From the NCBI RefSeq assembly GCF_029338295.1, contig NZ_CP119791.1, positions 186,001 through 250,000 of the forward strand: DNA of 64,000 bases. Reading direction: 5' to 3'. The notes beneath the pieces were generated by a model, which worked only from the letters and a program-made list of their open reading frames with translations, was not told the DNA's origin and searched no databases. Numbering within the stretch: the stretch's first letter is position 1; each line of letters begins with the position of its first letter. Shown one piece after another: positions 8,635 through 16,893 of this stretch. This DNA comes from Haladaptatus sp. QDMS2 (lineage in GTDB: Archaea > Halobacteriota > Halobacteria > Halobacteriales > Halococcaceae). Both the position numbers and the translations under genes were made by a program.

Positions 8635-9159
8635 TCACAGGTCGAGGAACGTCCGCGAGAAGGTACCCTCGATGGATTCCGTTCCCGCCTCCGGTTCACT
8701 GACGGCGACGTTCGTGTAGGTGACCTCAGCAAGCACGTGGCGCTGGCCGGGTGGGCATTCGAGTGTCGATTCGGGCGGCGAGAGCGTCAACGAGCCGGTG
8801 ATTTGGCCGTTCCTCCCGGACGTGAACTCACCGGACGCCTCGACCCTGCCGGTCTCCTCGCGCTTGTTCGCCGCACTCGGGTTCTTCCCGCCGCCGTTGA
8901 TGCAGGCGTACAGTGCCGACGCGTCGGCACTCGCGGTGACCGTCGTCGTCACGTTCTGGCCCAGTCCGGCTATTTTGAAACTCACACGCAGGTCGCCCCG
9001 GTTGTCTGGACCGCTCGCGGACGCGCGGATGAAGTGCGGATTGGCGGCCGCGCCGGTCGTCGCGAAGGCGACGCTCGCGAGGAGCGTCGAACCGGTTACT
9101 TTGAGCACGGTGCGTCGTGTTGGTGTCACTCGATCTACGGGTGACGTGCTGGCTGTCAT
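8635..9159 (-). CDS. Tat-exported haloarchaeal protein, unknown function
   Basis: A 174-residue protein starting MTASTSPVDRVTP. It has a twin-arginine signal (TRRTVLKVTGSTLLA) ending near residue 40 with AAA-type cleavage and no lipobox cysteine. The mature part is beta-rich: RVSFKIAGLGQNVTTTVTAS, then VLAEVTYTNVAVSEPEAG. Two cysteines (YACINGG and LECPPGQ) could form an external disulfide. The frame is open upstream to 9261, but the Tat signal fixes the start. No family with known role is recognised. Confidence 0.75.
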   Translation of the reverse strand: MTASTSPVDRVTPTRRTVLKVTGSTLLASVAFATTGAAANPHFIRASASGPDNRGDLRVSFKIAGLGQNVTTTVTASADASALYACINGGGKNPSAANKREETGRVEASGEFTSGRNGQITGSLTLSPPESTLECPPGQRHVLAEVTYTNVAVSEPEAGTESIEGTFSRTFLDL

Positions 9160-9467
9160 ACTTCTTCCCCCGCTGGATTCGCCCCTCGGCAGAGCGGGCC
9201 CCTCCAGCACTAGTCCGGTTTCGTCCCCACCCGAAAAGTAATGCCTCACCTTTCGTGTCACTGACCGTCGGTGACGCGACTAATTTCAAATTAACCCGAT
9301 GGTATTCGTTCGGAGGTAGTACTAATTCGACGATACGTTCTGTCCGCCGCTGAATACTGTTCGAATTTGCTGAATTGGCATCGTGCCACGACTTGCGCGT
9401 CGGAGGCGGAGAGTGTCACTTCAACCGGTCCGTTAGCACGGACTTATCGGGTGGCTCAGGCGGACGT
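9160..9467. other. Gene-free interval upstream of the Tat-protein gene
   Basis: 308 bp between the start of the Tat-exported gene and the end of pus10. It should contain the promoter of the former. I see AT-rich patches near 9280-9330 but no ORF, repeat or RNA that I can support. Confidence 0.5.
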
Positions 9468-10751
9468 TCAGTCGAGGAAGAACTCCTCGCGTTCGAATGG
9501 TTCGTCCTCGCCTTCGACGGCGACCACATCGAGCGCCGTCACGACGGCGTTCACGCCGAGCAACTCGGTCAGGCTGGGTTCGGTGCGGCCGTCGTCACCG
9601 CTCACGAGTTCTTTGATGTAGAGGCCGCCCGCGCCGTGAATGGTGAGGTCGGCGTGGTACTCGTCTACCAGTTCGCCCTCGATGTCGTACACCGTGCGCT
9701 CGCGGGTCAGGTTCGCCCGGCGGTGGTCGACGCGTTTTGGGGTGTACTGTTCGATGGTCGCACCTTCGAGTTTCGAAATCGCCGCCTGCAAGTCCTCCAC
9801 CGTCACGGGATGGGCGAATTTCACGTCCATGCGGTAGGTCTTCGAGGCGTCGTGTTCTTTGACGCGCTCGACCATCTCGTAGGTGCACGCTCGCAGGCCC
9901 TCGACTTCGATTTTCCCGTCGGCTTGCTCGTTGATTTCTGCCTCGAGTGCGGCCATGTCCACGTGGCGCACCTTCGGGTTCGAGATTTCCATCACGAACG
10001 GGCGGCCCGTCCCGAGCATCAGGGCGTCTACGTCTTCTCGGCCCGCGCCGTGGAAGGTCGTTTCCTCGCCCTCCATCGCCGCGAGGAGGGGCGGGGCGGC
10101 GAGTTGTTCGACGCTCTCGGGATAGCGATAGCCCGACCCGGCACAGACGTGACACGGGTCGCCGCGGATGTAGCCCGTCTCGTTGCACTCAGAGCAGGGC
10201 CACTTCGTCTGCGGGATGTCGCGTTCGAGTTTGCGATAGCGCCCGTAGACGAACGTCGAGTGGTTGCGCATCTCGACTGCGTCGCCTTCCAAATCGAGCG
10301 TGAACATCACGTGCGGGCGGCCGAAATCGACCTCCGTCTCGGTCAGTCGGCCAATACGCTTGCCCACCTCGCGGTTGAACTCGGATTTGAACTGCTCGCC
10401 CGCGTCCTCGGGTAGGCCCGCGCTCTCGCGCAGGAGCAGTTCGTTCTCTTCGATGAGTGGTGGGGTGTGCGTGCCGACCTGGTAGGTGTCGAACTCGATG
10501 CCTGCGACCGTCTCGGCGGCGCGCTCGGCCCACTCGTCGAACGTCGCACAGAGCCCCTCACACACCCAGCACTCGGAGACAGCGGTCGGTTCGTAGGGTT
10601 CGTCGGCTGCCAATGCCACGGCGGTCCGCAGCGCGTTCCCGCGCTGGTCGTTGGTGAGGCCGAAACTCCGGTCGGCGAACACTCGGCCCAGGCAGGAATC
10701 GCAGACGGGGCCGTTCTCGATGACCGCTCGCGCATCGTCGAGAATCGTCAT
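9468..10751 (-). CDS. pus10: tRNA pseudouridine(54/55) synthase Pus10
   Basis: Modifies U54 and U55 in the tRNA T-loop; the archaeal equivalent of TruB for tRNA. The 427 residues hold an N-terminal zinc knuckle (Cys17, Cys20, Cys61, Cys64), a THUMP-like region, and the catalytic block GREDVDALMLGTGRPF at 237-252. The catalytic Asp is in the D240-V-D242 segment. An extra CxxC-x10-CxxC set (Cys186, 189, 200, 203) sits before the catalytic block. It is divergent from the gene at 10854 with about 100 bp between starts. Confidence 0.93.
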   Translation of the reverse strand: MTILDDARAVIENGPVCDSCLGRVFADRSFGLTNDQRGNALRTAVALAADEPYEPTAVSECWVCEGLCATFDEWAERAAETVAGIEFDTYQVGTHTPPLIEENELLLRESAGLPEDAGEQFKSEFNREVGKRIGRLTETEVDFGRPHVMFTLDLEGDAVEMRNHSTFVYGRYRKLERDIPQTKWPCSECNETGYIRGDPCHVCAGSGYRYPESVEQLAAPPLLAAMEGEETTFHGAGREDVDALMLGTGRPFVMEISNPKVRHVDMAALEAEINEQADGKIEVEGLRACTYEMVERVKEHDASKTYRMDVKFAHPVTVEDLQAAISKLEGATIEQYTPKRVDHRRANLTRERTVYDIEGELVDEYHADLTIHGAGGLYIKELVSGDDGRTEPSLTELLGVNAVVTALDVVAVEGEDEPFEREEFFLD

Positions 10752-10820
10752 TACACCTCCTGGGTCCCCCTCGAATTAACAGTCTTGGTTTTCCCCTCGG
10801 CGCGGACCTGCTGGCTGGAC

Positions 10821-10830
10821 AAAGTATTTA
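10821..10830 (+). promoter_or_regulatory. BRE/TATA element of the membrane protein gene at 10854
   Basis: AAAGTATTTA with its centre about 27 nt before the ATG, giving an essentially leaderless transcript. This is the typical haloarchaeal arrangement. Confidence 0.55.
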
Positions 10831-10853
10831 CCGATCATGTCGAAACGTCAACT

Positions 10854-11363
10854 ATGGCCCTCGCAGACCGCTCCCTCCCGACCACTGCCGCCGTCTGGCT
10901 TGGTGCAGTACTCCTGTTCACCGTCCCAGTCGCCTTCGTGCTGGTGCAGAGTGCGCTGCTCATCACCGACGCGTTCGGTGCGCGAGAGGTGCTCGCCGGA
11001 CCACTCTGGCTCGCCCTTCTCGCGTTCGCCTTCGTGAGCGGGGCGCAGGTCGCGTCGAACATCGCTGGCGTCCAACTCCACGGCACTGCTCACCTCGACC
11101 GCGGGAGTCGCGCCCGTCGCCTCGCACGCCACGGACTGTTCGTCCTCGTCGGCCTCGCGACGCTGCTCGTCGTCGGGTCGCTGTTGCTCGGTATCACCAC
11201 GTGGAGTCTCGCCACCGGTCGCGCCGTCTCGCTCGCGCTGGTCGGCGCAGTCGCGCTCGCATTGCTCTGGGCGCTTCGCCGGAGCCTCTCGGCGTTCACG
11301 AAGGGGCTCCGTGAGCCAGTCGGCAAGGATGGCGACTTGCTGCTCTCAACGACGAAAAAATAG
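10854..11363 (+). CDS. Four-helix haloarchaeal membrane protein, unknown function
   Basis: A 169-residue protein with hydrophobic segments near residues 10-37, 43-64, 83-106 and 113-134, then a basic/polar C-terminal tail ending in lysines (TTKK). The loop between helices 2 and 3 is arginine-rich (RGSRARRLARHG) and probably cytoplasmic. The ATG at 10854 is supported by a TATA box at the leaderless distance; an in-frame extension upstream runs antisense to pus10 and is rejected. It is convergent with the first propeller gene. Confidence 0.7.
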   Translation: MALADRSLPTTAAVWLGAVLLFTVPVAFVLVQSALLITDAFGAREVLAGPLWLALLAFAFVSGAQVASNIAGVQLHGTAHLDRGSRARRLARHGLFVLVGLATLLVVGSLLLGITTWSLATGRAVSLALVGAVALALLWALRRSLSAFTKGLREPVGKDGDLLLSTTKK

Positions 11364-11374
11364 GGAGTTCGGGG

Positions 11375-13060
11375 TCAGACTGTCGAGAGTCTGATTGTCT
11401 CGGTGTCGCGCTTGCCTGCTTCGTCTGTCACCCGAAGAGTCAACTCCAGAATGCCACAGTAATCCAGTTCGACGGCTACTGACTCGCCAGTCTTCTCGTA
11501 CTCGCCATCGCCGTCGATGTCCCACTCGAATGTGGTAATCGCGCCGTTCTCAGACGTTGACTGCTCTCCACTGAGTGTGACCGTTGTCCCCGAGTCAAAG
11601 TCCTTGTTCTCTGCATCCTGCGGGTCACTCGTAATCGTCGCAGTAATGTCCTCCTTCTCGGAGAAGTGGTCGACTGGGATGTGTGCCGCGTCTGGTGTCG
11701 TCTGGCTCGATTTGAAGACTTCTACCCAGCCTTTGGAGTCGGCGAGGCGGCCGTTTGAAAAGTCGGTGAGCGTCACGTACAGCCGGTCGTCGACGGGCAC
11801 ACAGCGCCCTGCATTCAGGTTGCCGTGGCCTTCAGACACAGCGTAACTCCACTGCTCTTCGCCAGACTCGGCATCGAGGGCGTAGACGGTCGGTATCGCA
11901 TTCGTCGAGGCAGACGGGTCTTTCGTCTCCTGTTTGGTTCCGACGTATACCGTGTCTTCGGTCGCCGACACCCGCATCGTCGGCCGAGGTGGGATGAAAT
12001 TTTCGACGTGCGTACTGAACGTCCACTGTTGCTCCCCTGTCTTCGCGTCGAAGGCGTTGAGCGTGTTGTACTCGCCGCCGTTGTTGTACGCACTCACGAA
12101 GACCAACCCATCCCCGACAGTCGGGTCGGTATTCGCCGTTGGCTGGCCGCTCTCGCTTTCGACGGTCGTCTCCGCCTCCCAGACGACCGACCCGTCCTCG
12201 GGCGAGAGCGCCCACACTTTGTCAGCATCTGCCGTCTCGGCAAACACTTCCGAGATGTACAGCAAGTCTTCTGTGGCGACGATTCCGCCCGATGCTCCGT
12301 CTGGTCTGTCGACGGTCCACTGTACGGTTCCATCCGGACTGAGTGCCATGACCTCGTCTCGCGTCGTCGTGTAGAGGGTGTCTCCCGCGAGGACTGGGCT
12401 ATCGATTCCGGCGTCCTCGCTTGACTTCTTCCATCGCTCGGTGCCAGTTTCCGCGTCGACGGCGTACAGGGAATCCTCCGTGTCTGTGACGGCGTAAACG
12501 GCGCCGTCGTGGACGAGCGCTCTTCCATCCCAGTACGCGCCCATCTTGAACTGCCAGTTGATTTCGCCCGTCTCCGCGTCGAGGGCGAACAGTCCACCGA
12601 CTTCTGGGTCGGGACCCATCTCGTAGGTCGCCTGCTCTGCACACGCAGTCGGGATGTAGAGCGTCCCGTCGTGGAACGTCGGAGCTGCGAACACCTCGCC
12701 AATCTCGTCTTCGTGGTCGCGCTTCCACAGTTGCTCGCCGGAGTCGGTGTCGTACGCGGCGATTGCGCCCTTCGAGTTGTTCGGTTCGCTCGTGGACATC
12801 GCGAGATACATCGTCCCGTCGACGACAGTCACTCCCGCGGGGTCTCGTGGGAGCCTGTCGGTCCGCCACGCACGATCCGCGTACGGGCTGGGGCCGGCTC
12901 CCGTCGTGAAGTTGGTTCCGCCTACAGTGCCATCGCTGATTGGCCAATCGCTTTCACCGTCGTCTGCCGATTCAGCAGCCATCGCGTTCGTGCCGATGAG
13001 GCCTGCTGCGCTTGCCGCGCCGATACCTTTGATGAACGTTCGTCTGGAGGGTCGTCGCAT
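11375..13060 (-). CDS. Tat-exported PQQ-type beta-propeller protein with C-terminal PKD domain (array copy A)
   Basis: First of six tandem paralogues. The 561 residues comprise a Tat signal (RRPSRRTFIKGIG, ending near AMAAE at 29), a propeller of repeated blades with the PQQ/BamB-like signature (A-x-D-x-x-T-G-E-x-x-W, e.g. ALDAETGEINWQF), and a PKD-like domain (about 470-561) with FEWDIDGDGEYEKTG. The exported, soluble design lacks a lipobox or a C-terminal anchor. BamB-like propellers usually mediate protein contacts, and PQQ binding is unproven. A lone-type Cys in LDYCGILEL is conserved in all copies; this copy has two more Cys. Confidence 0.88.
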   Translation of the reverse strand: MRRPSRRTFIKGIGAASAAGLIGTNAMAAESADDGESDWPISDGTVGGTNFTTGAGPSPYADRAWRTDRLPRDPAGVTVVDGTMYLAMSTSEPNNSKGAIAAYDTDSGEQLWKRDHEDEIGEVFAAPTFHDGTLYIPTACAEQATYEMGPDPEVGGLFALDAETGEINWQFKMGAYWDGRALVHDGAVYAVTDTEDSLYAVDAETGTERWKKSSEDAGIDSPVLAGDTLYTTTRDEVMALSPDGTVQWTVDRPDGASGGIVATEDLLYISEVFAETADADKVWALSPEDGSVVWEAETTVESESGQPTANTDPTVGDGLVFVSAYNNGGEYNTLNAFDAKTGEQQWTFSTHVENFIPPRPTMRVSATEDTVYVGTKQETKDPSASTNAIPTVYALDAESGEEQWSYAVSEGHGNLNAGRCVPVDDRLYVTLTDFSNGRLADSKGWVEVFKSSQTTPDAAHIPVDHFSEKEDITATITSDPQDAENKDFDSGTTVTLSGEQSTSENGAITTFEWDIDGDGEYEKTGESVAVELDYCGILELTLRVTDEAGKRDTETIRLSTV

Positions 13061-13081
13061 GCGACGAACACAACAAACTTC

Positions 13082-13112
13082 TAACTACTTACTATGCGGA
13101 GAATAATATCAC
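13082..13112 (-). promoter_or_regulatory. Array promoter element, copy A
   Basis: Minus strand reads GTGATATTATTCTCC then GCATAGTAAGTAG, 22-52 nt before the ATG. The GATATTATT part probably is the TATA box. The element recurs before all six propeller genes at the same distance. Confidence 0.6.
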
Positions 13113-13178
13113 AGTTTACGACGCTTCATCCGATTTCATTCCAGAGAAACCGGAAGAAATCGAAGTCGTGTGGGGGGT

Positions 13179-14861
13179 TTAGCTCACCAGGAGATCGACG
13201 CCGTCGGTCGCCGTTTTCCCGGCTTCGTCGGTGACCCGGAGGAAGACGGTGAGTCTCCCACAGTAGTCAAGCGTGATGTCGGTGCTCTCGCCGGTGCGCT
13301 CGTACTCGCCATCACCGTCGATGTCCCACTCGAATGTGGAAATCTCGCCGTTCACGGACGTGGATTCTGTGCCGTGGAGCGTGACTGTCGTCCCGGATTC
13401 GTGTTCCGTCTCGTTTGCGTCCTCCGGCGTGGTCGTAATCTTCGCGTGTGGTTTGGCTCGCTTTGGACTGTCATCGGCAAGTCGGTGCTCGTCGTCCGGT
13501 CTGGACTCACTCGATTCGAGGACTGCGACTGTGCCTTCTTCGCCGTCGGAAACCTGAACGTAGAGTCGGTCGTGGGCGGGGACTGCGGTCCTCACTAGTC
13601 GGCCATTCCGCTGTTCGAAGAATCCGTAGCTCCATTTTTCCTCACCCGATTCTGCATCGAGGGCGTATAAGGCGGCTGGACGGGTGTAGGCGACGTCGTC
13701 CTTCGTGCGGACGGTGTCGTGGCGACCGCCTGCGTAAACAGTCTCCGCAGTGACCGACGGCGTTCCTACGAGATGGGCTTCGGTCGTGGACTGCCACTGC
13801 TCTTCACCTGACTCGGCGGAGAGTGCGTGAATCGCGCTGACCTCGTTATCTCGGTCGTATGACGAGACGTAGACCAGGTCTTCACTCACTGCGGGACTGC
13901 TGAGATGGGTCGGTCTGCTGCCGTCGAAGTTGGCTGCTATCTCCGAATCGATTACAACGTCTCCGTCATCGGCTGAGACGCCAAAGACAGATTCTGTTGG
14001 CCCACTCCCCCTCTCTTCCTCTGAGAAGAAGAGCATGTCCTCTGTTGCGGCGATGGTACGGGCATCGGCGCTGATTGGGAGTTTTTCGCTCCATATCTCT
14101 GTCCCATCAGTTCCCACTTTCGTGAGAATGCCTGGACCTACTGTCCCGCGATAACGGCCGACATACAATGAATCGCCCACCCGTGCGAGTGCGCCTCCAT
14201 CAACCCCCAATCGCCACTTGACCGTCCCATCAGGATTGAGCGCGTAGAGGCCGCCCGTGTCCTGATAGACGTCGCTCACAGCGTAGATGGTCCCGTCGTG
14301 GACGACAGGGCTGCCTTCCCATCGGTAGGTCTTCTCAAATTCCCACTTCGTCTCGCCGGTTTTAGCGTCAATGGCGAGGAAACCACCCTTCTTTGGCTCC
14401 ATCGTCTCGTCGTCGCCATACTCGTTGTCTGCGGCTTGCGTGTTCACGTAGAGCGTCCCGTCGGCCACGGTCGGTGCACCGCGAATCGAGCCGAGTTTCT
14501 CATTTTTGAACCAGATCTGGTCCCCAGTGTTCGCATCGTAGGCGGCGATTTCTCCGTTCGTCTGCGCGGTTGTATCGTCATACGAACCAGCGACGAACAG
14601 CATCCCGTCCGCGACGACAGCTGGATGCGGTGCTTCGGAGATACGAGTTGCATCCTCGCCGTAGAAATCGTCGTCACCCGTGGCGTACGGACCGGGACCG
14701 CTCCCCGTCGTGAAACTCGTCCGCCCGTCTGTCCCGTAGGCGGTTGGCCAGTCCGTGCCTGTCTCTTCAGGCTCGGCCGCGATCGCGTTAGTTCCGACGA
14801 ATGCTGCTGCACTTGCAACACCGATACCTTTTATGAACGTCCGTCTGGAGGGTCGTCGCAT
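13179..14861 (-). CDS. Tat-exported PQQ-type beta-propeller/PKD protein (array copy B)
   Basis: 560 residues with the same plan as its neighbours: Tat signal RRPSRRTFIKGIG, a mature start with DWPTAYGTDGRTSF (the substrate-like DG-RT motif shared by the array), seven to eight propeller blades, and a C-terminal PKD domain with FEWDIDGDGEYERTG. The only cysteine I see in the mature protein is in LDYCGRLTV. It ends VDLLVS, unlike the LSTV ending of the other copies, so its 3' end is the most diverged. Confidence 0.88.
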   Translation of the reverse strand: MRRPSRRTFIKGIGVASAAAFVGTNAIAAEPEETGTDWPTAYGTDGRTSFTTGSGPGPYATGDDDFYGEDATRISEAPHPAVVADGMLFVAGSYDDTTAQTNGEIAAYDANTGDQIWFKNEKLGSIRGAPTVADGTLYVNTQAADNEYGDDETMEPKKGGFLAIDAKTGETKWEFEKTYRWEGSPVVHDGTIYAVSDVYQDTGGLYALNPDGTVKWRLGVDGGALARVGDSLYVGRYRGTVGPGILTKVGTDGTEIWSEKLPISADARTIAATEDMLFFSEEERGSGPTESVFGVSADDGDVVIDSEIAANFDGSRPTHLSSPAVSEDLVYVSSYDRDNEVSAIHALSAESGEEQWQSTTEAHLVGTPSVTAETVYAGGRHDTVRTKDDVAYTRPAALYALDAESGEEKWSYGFFEQRNGRLVRTAVPAHDRLYVQVSDGEEGTVAVLESSESRPDDEHRLADDSPKRAKPHAKITTTPEDANETEHESGTTVTLHGTESTSVNGEISTFEWDIDGDGEYERTGESTDITLDYCGRLTVFLRVTDEAGKTATDGVDLLVS

Positions 14862-14889
14862 GTGTTCTTACGCACATTGTCTTATCCCC

Positions 14890-14913
14890 TTACTATTGAG
14901 CGAATAACATCAC
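14890..14913 (-). promoter_or_regulatory. Array promoter element, copy B
   Basis: Minus strand GTGATGTTATTCGCTCAATA followed by GTAA, 29-52 nt before the ATG of copy B. Confidence 0.6.
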
Positions 14914-14940
14914 AATTGTTAACTTTTCATTTCAATTCAG

Positions 14941-15045
14941 GACTGTTCAACCGGCTACGCAGTCGATTTCGAGAAAAAGGGAGCGTACCTGTGGAGGGAG
15001 GGCCTGCGTCAGCGGGGACTTGCTTAGACCGTAGAGAGAGGGATG
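14941..15045. repeat. Duplicated intergenic/3'-end unit, copy 1
   Basis: GGACTGTTCAACCGG..., a TTTCGAGAAAAAG motif and the block GGAGGGAGGGCCTGCGTCAG running into the 3' end of copy C. Near-identical sequence recurs at about 16793-16893 and 18616-18722, showing that the array grew by duplication of gene plus spacer. Confidence 0.7.
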
Positions 15046-16715
15046 CTCTTAGTTGCGGTTTGGCCGGCCTCGTCGGTCACCTTCAGCGTCACGTCGAGAA
15101 CGCCACAGAAGTCGAGTTCGACGTCGATGGTTTCACCACGCTTTTCGAATTCACCATCGGCGTCGATATCCCACTCGAATTCCTCGATTGCACCATTCTT
15201 GGAGGTGGACTCAGACCCGTGAAGCGTCACCGTCGCGCCCGAATCGAAGTTTTTCTCTTCTGCATTCGGTGGCTCCGATGTAATCTTCGGCTCCGGTTTC
15301 GGGGCTTCTGGCTTCTGTGGCGTGTCGTCGGCCACGCGGTGGCGCTTGCCGGGTTCTGTGTCGCTCGGCTTGAGGACGCCAACGCTCCCTCGGGAGCCCC
15401 ACGGTGGAATACCCTCGGTCGAAAGCGTGACGTAGAGTCGACCGTCGGCTTGCGCCGCGGCCAGTGCTTTGAGATTATCGAATTGCGGTGCGAACGCGAA
15501 GGCCCACTGCTTCTCACCGGATTCAGCATCGAGGGCGAACTGTGTGGCGTTTCTACCCGTTCCGCCCTGTTTCTCTTGGACGGAGATGAAGCGCCCGCCG
15601 ACGTACACAGTGTCGTCAGTTACCGTCGGTCGGCTAATGTTGTTGGTCGCAGACGGTCGGCTCACGAGTTCGGCTTCGGTGACGTACTGCCACTGCTCCT
15701 CACCCGTCGCTACATTGAGTGCGTGGGCTGCACTCACGGTGTTCTCTTCGTCGTAGGAGGTCACGATCACCAGTCCGTTGCCCGTCGCTGGAGCGCTAAT
15801 TCGATTCGCCGTACTGTCCGCCATGTCCGGAGCGACCTGCGCTTCCCACGCCACGGAGCCGTCGTCCGTCGAGATGGCCCAGACCGTATCTTTGTCACCC
15901 GTCAGGTACAGGTGGTCTTCGGTGGCGACGAGTGTGTCTGCGCGAGCGCCCTCTGCGTCGTAGTCGAAGGTCTGTTTGACGGTTCCGTCCGTCCCGACAG
16001 CAGCACCTGCGGTGTAGAGCGTCTCTCCGACACGGGCGAGGGTGGACCCTCCACCGCTGATTTGCCATTTTTCAGTGCCGTCTGGATTGAGTGCATAGAG
16101 GCTTCCCTCATGGCGATATCCGCCCGACACGGCGTAGACGGTTCCGTCGTGGACGACGGGGCTTCCCTGCCAGTGTTCGCGCTTTTTGAAGGTCCACTTG
16201 CGCTCGCCCGTCTTCTTGTCGAAAGCGAGGAGACCGCCCTTGTTCGGTTCGTAATACGACCCGTCGCTCTGTGGTTCGGCCAGCGCAGACTGCGTCGTGA
16301 CGTACACGGTGTCGTCGGTCACCGTTGGCGGACCGGTGACCCAGCCGATGTCTTCGGTCTCGTACCAGACCATTCCCTCACCGGTCGCGTCGAACGCCAC
16401 GACTTCTCCGTGGGTTTCGAATGTGTCCTTGTACTGGGTCGTCACGAACACCGCGCCGTCTTTGACGACGGGTGGGTGGGGGTCGTACTGAAGGGACCCG
16501 TCTTGGTTCTCGTTGTGGATGTGGAAGTCGAGGGCAGCGTATGGGCCGAGTCCGCTCTCGCTCGTGTAACTCGTCCGGCCGTCGTCGCTGAACGCGGTTG
16601 GCCAGTCTGTCCCGCCCGCTGCCGTCTCGGTAGCCATCGCATTGGTCCCGATGAGACCTGCTGCACCTGCTACGCCGATGCCTTTGAGGAGCGTCCGTCT
16701 GGAGGTTCGTCGCAT
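15024..16715 (-). CDS. Tat-exported PQQ-type beta-propeller/PKD protein (array copy C)
   Basis: 563 residues. The Tat signal is RRTSRRTLLKGIG (note RRT in place of RRP); the mature protein starts near ATETAAGG, with DWPTAFSDDGRTSYTSE. Propeller blades show LYALNPDGTEKWQI and FALDAESGEKQWAF. The PKD domain carries EEFEWDIDADGEFEKRG and the conserved Cys as LDFCGVLDV, ending SIPLSTV. It is closely related to copy D: the HGSESTS and PNAEE blocks and the downstream spacer match almost base for base. Confidence 0.88.
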   Translation of the reverse strand: MRRTSRRTLLKGIGVAGAAGLIGTNAMATETAAGGTDWPTAFSDDGRTSYTSESGLGPYAALDFHIHNENQDGSLQYDPHPPVVKDGAVFVTTQYKDTFETHGEVVAFDATGEGMVWYETEDIGWVTGPPTVTDDTVYVTTQSALAEPQSDGSYYEPNKGGLLAFDKKTGERKWTFKKREHWQGSPVVHDGTVYAVSGGYRHEGSLYALNPDGTEKWQISGGGSTLARVGETLYTAGAAVGTDGTVKQTFDYDAEGARADTLVATEDHLYLTGDKDTVWAISTDDGSVAWEAQVAPDMADSTANRISAPATGNGLVIVTSYDEENTVSAAHALNVATGEEQWQYVTEAELVSRPSATNNISRPTVTDDTVYVGGRFISVQEKQGGTGRNATQFALDAESGEKQWAFAFAPQFDNLKALAAAQADGRLYVTLSTEGIPPWGSRGSVGVLKPSDTEPGKRHRVADDTPQKPEAPKPEPKITSEPPNAEEKNFDSGATVTLHGSESTSKNGAIEEFEWDIDADGEFEKRGETIDVELDFCGVLDVTLKVTDEAGQTATKSIPLSTV

Positions 16716-16740
16716 ACGACCCTACCCACAATTTATCAGC

Positions 16741-16767
16741 TACTAACTATTGAGCAAATAATATCAC
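16741..16767 (-). promoter_or_regulatory. Array promoter element, copy C
   Basis: Minus strand GTGATATTATTTGCTCAATA followed by GTTAGTA, 26-52 nt before the ATG of copy C. Confidence 0.6.
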
Positions 16768-16792
16768 AAATGCCGACTTTTTATCTCAGTTC

Positions 16793-16893
16793 AGGACTGT
16801 TCATCCGTCTAATCAGTCGGTTTCGAGAAAAAGAACGTACGAGTGGAGGGAGGGCCGGAGTCAGCGGGGACTTGCTTAGACCGTAGAGAGGGG
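16793..16893. repeat. Duplicated intergenic/3'-end unit, copy 2
   Basis: Second copy of the spacer unit (GGACTGTTCATCCG, TTTCGAGAAAAAG, GGAGGGAGGGCCGGAGTCAG, then the TTAGACCGTAGAGAG end of copy D). Confidence 0.7.

Noticed and set aside
14298-16886. Very long open frame (862 codons) on the plus strand
   Set aside because: It runs antisense through two propeller genes and their spacer. The translation is rich in Arg, Val and Gly without domain logic; such antisense frames are normal at this GC content and codon usage.
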